Assembly (NCBI GenBank): GCA_016219275.1 | Contig: JACRBM010000094.1 | Coordinates: 1-64,000, forward strand | Source of the DNA: Chloroflexota bacterium | GTDB taxonomy: Bacteria; Chloroflexota; Anaerolineae; UBA4142 | Direction: 5' to 3' | DNA: 64,000 nucleotides | Shown: positions 7,736-16,087 of the stretch, one piece after another | Layout: each line of letters begins with the position of its first letter | Position numbering within the stretch: the stretch's first letter is position 1 | Program-made: the position numbers and the translations under genes | The notes under the pieces: model-generated | Told to the model about the DNA's origin: nothing | Databases searched by the model: none | The model's input: only the letters and a program-made list of their open reading frames with translations

Positions 7736-8743
7736 TCAGACGCGATGACACGCGACGAAATGTTCGCTGCCCTTGTCCGTCAATGGCGGATGATCGTTCG
7801 CGCGGCACATTTCGTTCGCGCGCGGACAACGATCATAAAAACGACAACGCGGCGCGGGATCAATCGGCGCGGCGATGCCGCCCTGGATGTCGGCGGGTTG
7901 GCGTTTCAAGCGCGGGTCGGGGACGGGCACGGACGCGAGCAATGCCTGGGTGTACGGATGCTGGGGATGACTCAACAGTTCCTCGGTCTCGGCAAGCTCG
8001 ACGATCTTGCCGAGGTACATCACCGCAATGCGATGACACATATAGCGCGCGACCGCGAGATCGTGCGTGATGTACAAATACGTTACGTCCATTCGCCGCG
8101 CGAGGTCGAGCATCAAGTGCATGATGCCGGTACGAATCGAAACGTCGAGCATCGAGGTCGGCTCGTCTGCGACGACGAAGGTCGGTTGCACGACGAGCGC
8201 GCGCGCGATCGCGACGCGTTGGCGTTGTCCGCCGGAAAGTTCGTGCGGAAATCGAAACAGAAACGACGACGGCGGTGCGAGTCCGACGAGCGCGAGCAAT
8301 TCCGCGACCAACTCTTCGCGTTCGGTCAATATGCCGATGTTCTGCACGACGAGCGGCTCGGCGACGGTGTCGTAGATCGTGAGGCGCGGATTCATGGATT
8401 CGTACGGGTCTTGGAAAATCATTTGCACTTGGCGGCGAAACGATTTCATCCCCGCGCCTTTCAGCGGTGCAACATCCATGCGACCGCCGTTCGAGCCGAG
8501 ATAAATGTGCCCGTTTGTTGGCTCGATGAGTTTCACCAACAATTTGCCGGTCGTCGTTTTGCCGCACCCCGACTCGCCGACGAGACCTAGACTTTCGCCG
8601 CGCCCGATGTGAAAACTCACATCGTCAACCGCGTGAATAAAATTCCGCGCGCGCGCGAACAATCCCTTGCTCACCGGATAATATTTTTGCAATCGTTCGA
8701 CTGTAACGAGTGGCAGAGTAGTGGTTGTCATTTCATCCTTCAT
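7736..8743 (-). CDS. Oligopeptide/dipeptide ABC transporter ATP-binding protein (OppF/DppF-like)
   Basis: An ATPase of 335 residues with Walker [16 protein letters not shown]-loop [14 protein letters not shown], the signature [15 protein letters not shown], Walker [12 protein letters not shown] and an H-loop in YITHDLAV. The C-terminal extension (about 255-335) has the cysteine-bearing Opp/Dpp domain [14 protein letters not shown], in which an iron-sulfur cluster has been reported for relatives. Its ATG overlaps the stop of the preceding ATPase gene (ATGA). The ATG four codons later (8731) is an alternative with a better ribosome site. Confidence 0.92.
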   Translation of the reverse strand: MKDEMTTTTLPLVTVERLQKYYPVSKGLFARARNFIHAVDDVSFHIGRGESLGLVGESGCGKTTTGKLLVKLIEPTNGHIYLGSNGGRMDVAPLKGAGMKSFRRQVQMIFQDPYESMNPRLTIYDTVAEPLVVQNIGILTEREELVAELLALVGLAPPSSFLFRFPHELSGGQRQRVAIARALVVQPTFVVADEPTSMLDVSIRTGIMHLMLDLARRMDVTYLYITHDLAVARYMCHRIAVMYLGKIVELAETEELLSHPQHPYTQALLASVPVPDPRLKRQPADIQGGIAAPIDPAPRCRFYDRCPRANEMCRANDHPPLTDKGSEHFVACHRV

Positions 8744-9708
8744 CCTTCAATAGGATGCCAGCACGCGGCGTTGTGACGCGAGCCATAGTCCTGGAAGGCG
8801 GGTGTTTCGTAGCGGCACTGATTGGTCGCGCGCGGACAGCGCGGGTGAAAGCGACAACCGGATGGCGGATGCAGTAGATCGGGCGGCTCACCCGGAAGTG
8901 TGGTCAACATGCGCTTGGGTCCGGTGATGCTGGGGAACGCGGACATCAACGCGTGCGTGTACGGGTGCAGTGGTCGTTCGAAAATGTCGGTCGTGTCCGC
9001 CATCTCGACGAGGCGTCCCGCGTACATCACGCCCATTCGATTGCTCACCTCGGCAATGACCGCGATGTCGTGCGAAATGTAAATCATGCCCATCCCCAGA
9101 TTTTTCTGAATCGTGCACATTTCGCGCAACAATTTGTCTTGCACGATCACATCGAGCGCGGTCGTCGGTTCGTCGGCGATGATGACATCGGGATTGCATG
9201 ACAGCGCCATCGCGATGACCGCGCGTTGGCGCATTCCGCCGGAGTACTCGTGCGGGTAACGATCCATTAATTTTGGGTCGAGTCCGACGACGCGAAACAA
9301 TTCTGCAACGCGTTCGCGTGCCTGCGTGTGTGTCATCGCCTCGACGTGCGTGTCGAGTGCCTCGACGATTTGATCGCCGACGCGATACACTGGGTCGAGC
9401 GCGTTCATCGCGGCTTGGAATACCATCGCGATGCGTCGCCAACGAATCGGTTGCATTTCGGTTTCGGAGAGTGGGACGAGATTCGTGCCGCCGAGCGAAA
9501 TGCTTCCGTTCAAAATATGCGCGTTCTCCGGCAACAGTTTCAACAGCGTCGTCGCAATCGAGGTCTTGCCGCATCCCGATTCGCCGACGAGTCCGAGCGC
9601 GTCGCCTTCGCTCAATTCGAACGACACATCGTCCACCGCCGAGACGTTGCCCTTGCGCGTCGAATAGTGCATCGTGAGATTTTGGACGGAGAGGATTGGT
9701 CGAGTCAT
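8740..9708 (-). CDS. Oligopeptide/dipeptide ABC transporter ATP-binding protein (OppD/DppD-like)
   Basis: A protein of 322 residues, the partner ATPase of the transporter. It has Walker [18 protein letters not shown]-loop MVFQAAMNALDPV, signature YSGGMRQRAVIAMAL, Walker B IIADEPTTALDV and an H-loop in YISHDIAV. The C-terminus carries GCRFHPRCPRATNQC. I chose the ATG at 9708 because GGAG lies 6 nt before it; six more codons are open upstream. The two ATPases would form the heterodimer that drives peptide uptake. Confidence 0.92.
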   Translation of the reverse strand: MTRPILSVQNLTMHYSTRKGNVSAVDDVSFELSEGDALGLVGESGCGKTSIATTLLKLLPENAHILNGSISLGGTNLVPLSETEMQPIRWRRIAMVFQAAMNALDPVYRVGDQIVEALDTHVEAMTHTQARERVAELFRVVGLDPKLMDRYPHEYSGGMRQRAVIAMALSCNPDVIIADEPTTALDVIVQDKLLREMCTIQKNLGMGMIYISHDIAVIAEVSNRMGVMYAGRLVEMADTTDIFERPLHPYTHALMSAFPSITGPKRMLTTLPGEPPDLLHPPSGCRFHPRCPRATNQCRYETPAFQDYGSRHNAACWHPIEG

Positions 9709-9719
9709 TGTAACTCCAG

Positions 9720-9788
9720 GGTTCAAAGTTCAGTATTCCGTATTCAGTTTGCTGGACAACTGAATACTGAATTCTGGATGCTGAGTAC
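9720..9788. repeat. Palindrome of CAGTATTC / GAATACTG units
   Basis: AGTTCAGTATTC and GTATTCAGTT units are followed by their complements (AACTGAATACTGAATTC), giving an imperfect hairpin. It lies between the permease C gene and the ATPase D gene of the peptide transporter. Confidence 0.75.
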
Positions 9789-10801
9789 TATCTCTTCCTC
9801 AAGCGCGGATTCACCACCTCATCCAACGCGCGACCGACAAGATAAAATGCGGAGCACAAGAACGTGATGGATGCGCCGGCGGGGACGAGGAGCCACCAGT
9901 ATTCGATGCCACTCAAAAGATAGCCCGCGCTTTGCGCGGTGAAAATCATGATGCCCCACGACATTCGAATGTTGAGCAGACCAAAGAACGATAGCGTCGC
10001 TTCGGAAAAAATCGCGGCGGTGACGCTGAACATCATGTACAGAAATGAAAGGGGCAACAGGTTCGGCAGAATGTGTGTCATGATGATGTGGCGATGGCTA
10101 CCGCCGGCGACGCGCGCGGCTTCGACGAAGGGACGGACGCGAATTGCCATCGCTTGCGATTTGATGATGATGGTCGTGCCGCCAAAGCCGGAGAGAATGC
10201 CGATCACCAACGCGAGTTGCAGCATATCGGGGTTGAACAACGCGCTCATCACGATCAACAACGAAATTGTTGGCGTCATGATGATGAGGTCGGCAACGCG
10301 CATGAAAATCGCGTCAATGATGCCGCCGTAGTACGCCGACACCGCGCCGATTGTCGTCGCAATCGTCACCGTGATTAGCGCGGCGAGCAGACCCAGGACG
10401 AATTCGTTGCGCGTGCTGTACATCAGTTGACTCAACACATCACGTCCCAGCGGATCGGTACCGAGCAAGTGGCGCGCGTTTGGCGGCGCGGGTTGTTGCG
10501 TCTGTTCGTACGCATAGCCGGTGATCGGATCGTACGTGCGAACGTCCCACACGGTCGCCATCAAAATCGGATGCGCGATTGCCATCACGCTGAACAGCAA
10601 GATGATCGCAAAACCCAGCAAGCCGATGCGATTCTCGGCAAAGATGCGCGCGTTGGCGGTGAGACTCTTGCCCACAAGTTCCGCGCGCACGCGCCACAAC
10701 GGTTTCTGGCGCGCCTTGGCGAGATCGCCTTTGAGCGCGGCGACCTGCTCGCCGAGGATGCGGTTGACTTTGGTTTGAGGCAGTGCCTCGATTTCTGGCA
10801 T
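9788..10801 (-). CDS. Peptide ABC transporter permease (OppC/DppC-like)
   Basis: A polytopic permease of 337 residues. One N-terminal membrane segment (IGLLGFAIILLFSVMAI) precedes the periplasmic-side loop with LLGTDPLGRDVLSQLMY, the standard DppC signature. The BPD_transp_1 core follows, with the coupling segment EAARVAGGSHRHIIMTHILPN. GGAG lies 7 nt before the ATG. Gene order on the minus strand is SBP, DppB, DppC, DppD, DppF, a complete importer. Confidence 0.92.
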   Translation of the reverse strand: MPEIEALPQTKVNRILGEQVAALKGDLAKARQKPLWRVRAELVGKSLTANARIFAENRIGLLGFAIILLFSVMAIAHPILMATVWDVRTYDPITGYAYEQTQQPAPPNARHLLGTDPLGRDVLSQLMYSTRNEFVLGLLAALITVTIATTIGAVSAYYGGIIDAIFMRVADLIIMTPTISLLIVMSALFNPDMLQLALVIGILSGFGGTTIIIKSQAMAIRVRPFVEAARVAGGSHRHIIMTHILPNLLPLSFLYMMFSVTAAIFSEATLSFFGLLNIRMSWGIMIFTAQSAGYLLSGIEYWWLLVPAGASITFLCSAFYLVGRALDEVVNPRLRKR

Positions 10802-10904
10802 AAGTGTCTCCGATGGAATCTTGGTGCGGGCGGGGCGTTCGCCGCCGCGTGGTTCTTACCCTCGCGGTCTTGAAGCGAATGCCTCGCCCCGACGTCGGCG
10901 ATCC

Positions 10905-10998
10905 TTGCCCTCTCCCCCGTGCCGACCACGGGAGAGAGGTTGGGGATTACAGGAGGGAAAAGGGCTTGCGCTGTGCGGGCGAGCCGCGCGCGCTACAA
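10905..10998. repeat. Two short palindromes in the permease gap
   Basis: CCTCTCCCCCGTG and CACGGGAGAGAGG (about 10908-10938) pair across a short loop. The segment 10975-10998 carries a GCGGGCGAGCCGCGCGCGCTACA unit related to 7700-7735 and 56473-56508. The remainder of the 198-base gap between the two permease genes holds no gene. Confidence 0.6.
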
Positions 10999-10999
10999 A

Positions 11000-12148
11000 T
11001 CACGCGTATCGAATGCGCGGGTCGAGGTACGCGTACAAAATATCCGCGACCAAATGCGCGGTCAGCGCGAGCGTGCCGCCAAAGATCAGCCCGCCAATCG
11101 CAAGCGGAATATCCTTTTGCGTCACCGCGCCGATCAAGGTCAGCCCCATGCCGGGCCACGAGAAAATCGTTTCGGTGATGACGCCGCCGTCAATCGCGAG
11201 CGCGAGACTGAACACGAAACTCGTCACGACCGGCAACATCGCGTTGCGCGCGGCGTGTTTGTCACGCACGACGCGGTCGGGCAGACCTTTGGCGCGCGCC
11301 GCCATGATGAAATCTTCGCGCAAGGTTTCGAGCATACTGTTGCGCGTCAGCAACATCGAGCCGGCAAACGACACGGTCGCGAGCGTAATGATCGGCAAAA
11401 TCAAGTGATGCGCGATGTCGAGCGCAAAGCGCGCTTGTGGCAATGTTGCCCAAACACCGAGCGCGATCGCGCACACGCCGAGTACGCCGACCCAACGCGC
11501 CCACGCGCGTCGCGCGACCGGCAGCCGGCGCGAGGTGAGGACGATTCCCAGGACTGCCGCGACGACGACGAACACGGTCGTCAGCATTTGCCCGAACACG
11601 ACCTCGGAATTAAGCGGCGAGGTACGCCACAAAACAGGGTCGAGAAATTTGCCGATAGGGAACCAGCCCAGGATAAAGGCAAAGAACCAAATCATCATCA
11701 AGCCGAACCAGGGCAGAAAAATCGTGTACAGCGTGACGCCGCCAATCGTCGCGACGTACTCGGTTAGTTTGCCGCGTCGCCAGGCGAGAATCTTGCCCAG
11801 CGTAAAACCGATCGTGAACGCGAGCGTCGTCGAAGCGAGAAACAGAATCAACGTGCGCGGCGCGCGTTCGGCGATGATTTCGCTCACGAGGCGCGGATAG
11901 TTTGAAAACGAAATGCCGAGATTGCCGGTAAAAAAATTCCGCAGGTAGATGAAATATTGTTCGTGGATTGGTTTGTCCAAGCCCATCGAAGACGCGATGG
12001 CTTGACGTTGCTCCGCCGTCATATTCGGGTCAATGAACTGACCGACGAAACTGCCTGGTTGCGCGTTCAGCAGAAAAAAGATGAGCGTGAGAAAAGTAAA
12101 AAACGTAAACGCGATTTGCGCGAGTCGAATGCCGATGTATTTGAGCAT
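11000..12148 (-). CDS. Peptide ABC transporter permease (OppB/DppB-like)
   Basis: A protein of 382 residues starting MLKYIGIRLAQIAFTFFTFL. The DppB features are visible: an N-terminal membrane helix, GLDKPIHEQYFIYLRNFF, a BPD_transp_1 core and the coupling segment DFIMAARAKGLPDRVV, then VVTSFVFSLALAIDGGVITE. It is longer than typical DppB (about 310-340). The extra length lies in a loop plus one helix around residues 160-230. AGGAG is 6-7 nt before the ATG. It is the first permease after the binding-protein gene, separated by a GC-rich hairpin. Confidence 0.92.
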   Translation of the reverse strand: MLKYIGIRLAQIAFTFFTFLTLIFFLLNAQPGSFVGQFIDPNMTAEQRQAIASSMGLDKPIHEQYFIYLRNFFTGNLGISFSNYPRLVSEIIAERAPRTLILFLASTTLAFTIGFTLGKILAWRRGKLTEYVATIGGVTLYTIFLPWFGLMMIWFFAFILGWFPIGKFLDPVLWRTSPLNSEVVFGQMLTTVFVVVAAVLGIVLTSRRLPVARRAWARWVGVLGVCAIALGVWATLPQARFALDIAHHLILPIITLATVSFAGSMLLTRNSMLETLREDFIMAARAKGLPDRVVRDKHAARNAMLPVVTSFVFSLALAIDGGVITETIFSWPGMGLTLIGAVTQKDIPLAIGGLIFGGTLALTAHLVADILYAYLDPRIRYA

Positions 12149-12158
12149 GAACCACTCC

Positions 12159-12216
12159 TACTCCCTCCCTCACCCTCCCCCGTCAAAGACGGGGGAGGGA
12201 AGGGGTGGGGGTTACT
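12159..12216. repeat. GC-rich hairpin repeat CCCTCCCCCGTC...GACGGGGGAGGG (copy 1)
   Basis: CCCTCCCCCGTC (about 12171-12183) pairs with GACGGGGGAGGG over a short AAA loop, flanked by CTCCCTCCCTC and AGGGGTGGGGGTTA. It lies directly after the stop of the peptide-binding-protein gene and before the DppB gene. A near-identical copy in the opposite orientation follows the sugar-binding-protein gene at 53819. It may stabilise the upstream mRNA or attenuate transcription between binding protein and permease. Confidence 0.85.
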
Positions 12217-14248
12217 TGATCGAAATCGTTGCGTGCGGCATACCGTTCAGGAACTGGATGCCGTTCATCAACTCGGTGTACGGGAATTGCAGATTCGTGC
12301 GATAGGTCTCGATGATGCCCGTATCAAAGAGCACAATGTACGGCAGTTCGGTTGCCAGGACCTCTTGCAATTTGAACGCGACCTTTTGGCATTCCTTCGC
12401 GTCCTGGCATTCAAACAACTGGTCGGCGAGTTTGTCATACTCGGGATTGTTGTAGCCGCCCGCGTTGTTGTCGCCCGGTCCGGCAAAGCGCGAGTGATGG
12501 AACGTGTTCAACCCGGTCGGGAAGATATCGAGCGTCCAACCCAGGATGTACATGTCGAGTTTCTTGTCATAGTCTGGGTCTTGGTAAACGCGCGTAATGA
12601 TGTCGTTGAAACCGATCAACTCGGCTTTGAGCGGGACGCCCAGTTCGTTCGCGTATCGCTCGATCCAGATGCCGAATGTGGAGCGAAGCGGATCGTACCC
12701 CGCGCTCGGCGCGATCATCGTGAGGTTTGGCACCGGCTTGCCATCGGGCATGATGAGGCGACCGCCCGGCGCAACGCGCACGCCGTCCTTGTCCCAGGTC
12801 GGTTTCTTGCCGCCTTCCCATTTGTAGCCGGCTTTTTCGAGCACTTCGATTGCTTTGGTGAGACGTTGTTCGGTTGTCATCCCTTTGCCGATCTTGGGCA
12901 CATCGGGATTGAACCAGAACGCGTTCGCTTCGGCGACTTCGGTATAGACGGGGAACGCGACGCCTTGCAGAATCGTTTTTGTGATAAACTCTTTGTCAAT
13001 CATGTACGCCATGGCTTGGCGAAACGCAATGTCGTTCATCGGCGGCTTGCGAACGTTGAATGCCATATAGCGGAATCCGTTTGTCGGGTTCGTGACGACA
13101 TCGAGACCTTTTTGTCCTTGCACTTGATCCATCAACCCGCGCGACAAGCCGAGCGAGTTGAGCATGTAATCAATCTCGCCCTTTTTCAGCGCGAGGACTG
13201 CGGCATCCTGCGTACCGTAAATCGTAAAGACCGCGCTCGTCATCGTCGGACCTTGCTTGTAATCCACGACCTTGTCGCCGGTCGGGTCGCCTTGTTTGTA
13301 CGAGTAGCTGCCCTTGGATTCGGTGTACGCGCCGTTCTTGTAAACGGTCTTTTGCACATCCTTGAACCACGAGTCCGCGTATGCTTTGTTCTCCGCAAAC
13401 GCGCCTTTTTCCCATTTGACGAAGGTGAACGAACCCAGGAGCGGTTCGGCTTGCGGCGAGTGATTCAACAGAATTGTGCGCGCATCATTCAACGCTTTGG
13501 TGTACGCGTCCTTGTTGTTCTTGTCCGCGTTGGCGAGTGGCTTTTTCGCGTCCGCGACGACTGGCGCCCAGTACGCTTCAGACATGACTGCGCCTTGCGC
13601 CGCGCCCCATTCCCACTTGGCTAACCCAGGGGCTTTTTTCCAAATGTACTTGATCGTGTAATTGTCAACCGCTTGTACTTTTTCGAGATACTCGCGGTCG
13701 TAGGTGGACGCCATCGGACCGGTCAATTGTAGTTCAATCGCGGTGTTCGCGGTGAACGCAAAATCTTTCGCGGTCAATTCCTTGCCATCGCTCCACTTGA
13801 CGCCTTGCTTGATCTTGGTCGTGATCGTCCACATGTCGCCCTCTTTGACGCGTGGCGCGTTCAAATCCACGGCGAGTTCGGGCACTAGGTCGAAACGTTT
13901 GTCGTTCTTGTTGTAGAGGAACGAGCGTTGCGGCGCCATGATGTAGCGTTGCCACACCGAGTTGTTCGGACCTTGGTACGACCAATAATTCGTCGTCTTG
14001 ATATCCGAGAACACGCCGATGCGGTACGGCACGGCTTGTGCTTGCGCCGGCGCGGGCGCGGCGGCTTTGGTTGCCGGGGGCGGCGTCGCGGTCACAACTT
14101 TTTCGACGACTCGTTCGACGACCTGGGGTGTGCCGCCGATCACGACCGTCTCTTTGACGATTTGAGGCGCGGGCGGCGCGCTGGTCGCGCACGCGACGAC
14201 GAGCGCGCAGAGCGCGATCAAACCGGCAAACAAAATAAATTTTCGCAT
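12212..14248 (-). CDS. Peptide ABC transporter substrate-binding lipoprotein (SBP_bac_5 family)
   Basis: A protein of 678 residues. A lipoprotein signal with lipobox LVVAC (Cys20) leads into a Pro/Ala/Thr/Val-rich linker (residues about 25-75) that tethers the binding domain outside the membrane. The DppA/OppA-type domain follows, with MWTITTKIKQGVKWSDGKELTAKD, the family signature around the first lobe. It is longer than usual (about 530-600), with extra sequence in the middle. AAGGAGGAG lies just before the ATG. It is the first gene of the importer operon and is likely the most highly expressed, given the hairpin after its stop. Confidence 0.92.
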   Translation of the reverse strand: MRKFILFAGLIALCALVVACATSAPPAPQIVKETVVIGGTPQVVERVVEKVVTATPPPATKAAAPAPAQAQAVPYRIGVFSDIKTTNYWSYQGPNNSVWQRYIMAPQRSFLYNKNDKRFDLVPELAVDLNAPRVKEGDMWTITTKIKQGVKWSDGKELTAKDFAFTANTAIELQLTGPMASTYDREYLEKVQAVDNYTIKYIWKKAPGLAKWEWGAAQGAVMSEAYWAPVVADAKKPLANADKNNKDAYTKALNDARTILLNHSPQAEPLLGSFTFVKWEKGAFAENKAYADSWFKDVQKTVYKNGAYTESKGSYSYKQGDPTGDKVVDYKQGPTMTSAVFTIYGTQDAAVLALKKGEIDYMLNSLGLSRGLMDQVQGQKGLDVVTNPTNGFRYMAFNVRKPPMNDIAFRQAMAYMIDKEFITKTILQGVAFPVYTEVAEANAFWFNPDVPKIGKGMTTEQRLTKAIEVLEKAGYKWEGGKKPTWDKDGVRVAPGGRLIMPDGKPVPNLTMIAPSAGYDPLRSTFGIWIERYANELGVPLKAELIGFNDIITRVYQDPDYDKKLDMYILGWTLDIFPTGLNTFHHSRFAGPGDNNAGGYNNPEYDKLADQLFECQDAKECQKVAFKLQEVLATELPYIVLFDTGIIETYRTNLQFPYTELMNGIQFLNGMPHATISIK

Positions 14249-14431
14249 GGGGATTCTCCTCCTTGGAATGCCTGCATTTTTTCACTGCGTCAGTCGAATC
14301 GCGTTGTGCAGAACCATCACCTCCTTGTGCATGATTTTCCCTACCGACGTAATTTACAATTCGCGTGTTGCAATTGTATGTCCTGGGTGTGGTAAGCTTG
14401 CAATGCGGTGTTACGGATTTGAAACACGCGG
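14249..14431 (-). promoter_or_regulatory. Upstream region of the peptide-importer operon
   Basis: This gene-free stretch leads into the binding-protein gene on the minus strand. It contains a second strong AAGGAGG (about 14320-14326) followed by a 12-codon frame MVLHNAIRLTQ-stop (14282-14317), and an ATTGCAACACGCG / GAATTGTAAATTACG section that could hold a promoter. No box is good enough to place one firmly. Confidence 0.3.
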
Positions 14432-14468
14432 AAAAATAAAAACTCCGGTAGCCGTGAGACTATCGGAG
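14432..14468 (-). terminator. Rho-independent terminator of the small membrane protein gene
   Basis: On the minus strand CTCCGATAG and CTACCGGAG pair over an 8-base loop and are followed by TTTTTATTTTT. It ends the gene at 14492 and insulates the peptide-importer operon downstream. Confidence 0.85.
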
Positions 14469-14491
14469 CGGATTCGCTTGGGCTGGGTCGG

Positions 14492-14833
14492 TTATCGCGC
14501 GCGCGACTGTGCGCCGATCCACATCAGCAGACCGGCGAGCAACAAGGTGAGATTGGATACGCCGATCAACCGATAAAAACTGGGAACGCCCAGCATGTAT
14601 ACACCGATGGGAAGGAAGGAGAGGACGGCAACAAGCGCGACCAGGAGAGGGCGCGCCGAGATTACCCCGCCAAGACCGACGATGCACAGGAGGATCATCG
14701 CGCCAGAGACGAGCCAGGTTTGATCGGTAATGCCGGTTTCGCCAAACGGGTTTACGAAAATCAGACTGGTCCACAGCGCGATGGCTAGGACAACGGCAAG
14801 TGCGCCGATCACTTTTCCGGTTTTCAACATCAT
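14492..14833 (-). CDS. Small polytopic membrane protein of unknown function
   Basis: A protein of 113 residues, almost entirely hydrophobic, with four predicted membrane helices (about residues 6-25, 38-57, 60-79 and 84-107). The loops are short; the first outside loop reads NPFGETGITDQTW. I recognise no family motif. It stands alone between the importer operon and the MITE-like element. The second codon is also ATG, so the start may be one codon later. Confidence 0.65.
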   Translation of the reverse strand: MMLKTGKVIGALAVVLAIALWTSLIFVNPFGETGITDQTWLVSGAMILLCIVGLGGVISARPLLVALVAVLSFLPIGVYMLGVPSFYRLIGVSNLTLLLAGLLMWIGAQSRAR

Positions 14834-14980
14834 TGATTGCGCTCCGCGTTGACGGATCGAACAAGTTCTAATGAAAAATTATCGCGCACACGCGCCAAAA
14901 AGGTGTTATAGTTAGAATAGAACAATAGTTCGATTAGATGAAATCAAGAGAGGAGGCGCGGTGCTTGTGATGTGTTCTGG
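14834..14980. other. Upstream region of the small membrane protein gene
   Basis: About 150 bases without a gene. AT-rich segments (TTATAGTTAGAATAGAAC and ATTATCGCG) suggest promoter elements for the minus-strand gene, but I cannot assign -35 and -10 boxes with confidence. Confidence 0.3.
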
Positions 14981-15100
14981 ATAGTTTGGCAATGTCAGAT
15001 TAGCCATAGAGAACATAGAGGGCATAGAGAACTCTTCGTTTTCTTCTCTATGTTCTCTATGACCTCTATGGCAAAGAAGAATGTGACATTGCCAAAATAG
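14981..15100. repeat. 120-bp MITE-like element, copy 1
   Basis: Terminal inverted repeats ATAGTTTGGCAATGTCA (left) and TGACATTGCCAAAATAG (right) flank a palindromic core of CATAGAGAA / TTCTCTATG units. A second copy of exactly the same length lies at 37863-37982 in reverse orientation. By manual alignment it differs at about 13 of 120 positions. No open frame is present. The element lies upstream of a VOC gene and may supply or block transcription. Confidence 0.9.
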
Positions 15101-15154
15101 TCAATCGGACGCGCGTCAATCAAAAAAACTGTCTCAAATCGAAGGAGGATTCAA

Positions 15155-15514
15155 ATGCCCGCAAGCCCGATCGTGCACGTTGAAAGTCCGGCAAAAGATT
15201 ATGTCGCCGCGGACAAATTTTACGCCGATGTCTTCGGTTGGAAAATTGAGGTGCAATCGCAATTTAACTATCACATGTTCGCGATAGAGGGGGGACCCGG
15301 CGGCGGCTTTGTTGAAGCGGACGGGAAGGACAACCGAGTGGGTGAGGTCTTGATCTACCTTGGCGTCCCAGACATTGTTGCCGCGCTCAAGAAAGTGGAA
15401 TCCGCTGGCGGTAAAACGGTGACTGGCAAAACGGAAATCCCAGGTAACGGTTGGTTTGCCTTTTTCACCGATCCAACCGGCAACCGCATTGGGTTGTACG
15501 AGAGGATACCCTAA
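15155..15514 (+). CDS. VOC-superfamily (glyoxalase/bleomycin-resistance-like) protein A
   Basis: A protein of 119 residues with the single-VOC layout IVHVESPAKDYVAADKFYADVFGWKIE at its start, then GNGWFAFFTDPTGNRIGLYE at its end. The first metal position (H7-like) and the last glutamate (in GLYE) are present. Substrate unknown; the family includes lyases, dioxygenases and binding proteins. AAGGAGG is 6 nt before the ATG. It faces a second VOC gene tail to tail across a shared hairpin. Confidence 0.85.
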   Translation: MPASPIVHVESPAKDYVAADKFYADVFGWKIEVQSQFNYHMFAIEGGPGGGFVEADGKDNRVGEVLIYLGVPDIVAALKKVESAGGKTVTGKTEIPGNGWFAFFTDPTGNRIGLYERIP

Positions 15515-15544
15515 CTTTGCATTGCTGGAAGTGTTGATGTCGCC

Positions 15545-15588
15545 AGAATCCAGGTTTCCCCAAAGGGGAGAAACCTGGATTCTATTTT
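15545..15588. terminator. Hairpin between the convergent VOC genes
   Basis: AGAATCCAGGTTTC (15545-15558) pairs with GAAACCTGGATTCT (15570-15583) over CCC-AAA-GGGG. ATTTT follows on the plus strand. The stop codon of the minus-strand gene lies in the right arm. It probably terminates both convergent genes. Confidence 0.75.
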
Positions 15589-15986
15589 CGTTGGGCGTGA
15601 TGCGAGTGCGCCGTCGGGTCGGCTTGATGAATTCCTAGGATGTTCCCCTCGGTGTCTTTGGCATACGCGTTCCAGCCGACGCCGGGAATCGTTTGTTTGG
15701 GTAAGACGATGATGCCGCCGTTCGCGACAATCTTTTCGATGTACGCGTCGAGCGATGGCACATCAATCGTGCAAACGTAGGCAATGACCGCTTGCCCATC
15801 AATCGCGCCTTGACGTTGCAACAGCCCGCCGTTGATGCCAGGCACATTGTCTGGTCCGGTGACGACCAGCCAGTAATCTACCGGACCTTCCCACTTGTTG
15901 AACTGCCAGCCGAAGACGTTCGAATAAAACGCGATGGCACGCGCTGGATTGTCGGCGTGAATTTCGAAATGGATCACGCGGGGCAT
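15582..15986 (-). CDS. VOC-superfamily protein B
   Basis: A protein of 134 residues opening MPRVIHFEIHADNPARAIAF, with YSNVFGWQFNKW, a central HisGlu-type core, and GVGWNAYAKDTEGNILGIHQ near the end. It is related in layout to the convergent VOC gene but diverged in sequence. AAGGAGG lies 5 nt before the ATG. The short upstream region (15987-16087) holds a CGAACAAACGTTCG near-palindrome that might be an operator. Confidence 0.87.
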   Translation of the reverse strand: MPRVIHFEIHADNPARAIAFYSNVFGWQFNKWEGPVDYWLVVTGPDNVPGINGGLLQRQGAIDGQAVIAYVCTIDVPSLDAYIEKIVANGGIIVLPKQTIPGVGWNAYAKDTEGNILGIHQADPTAHSHHAQRK

Positions 15987-16087
15987 TCAAACCTCCTTCC
16001 AATTGTGCCAATATTCTAAACGAACAAACGTTCGCCGTCAAGAGATTTTTGAAAATTTTGTATTACAGTTTGGAAATAGTTTACGAC

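Noticed and set aside
14282-14326. Short leader peptide (MVLHNAIRLTQ) with AAGGAGG before the peptide-importer operon
   Set aside because: The Shine-Dalgarno is only two bases from the ATG, too close for efficient initiation, and the peptide has no attenuation-like codon run.
15990-16035. CGAACAAACGTTCG near-palindrome as operator of the VOC gene
   Set aside because: The arms are short and imperfect, and no regulator gene is adjacent.
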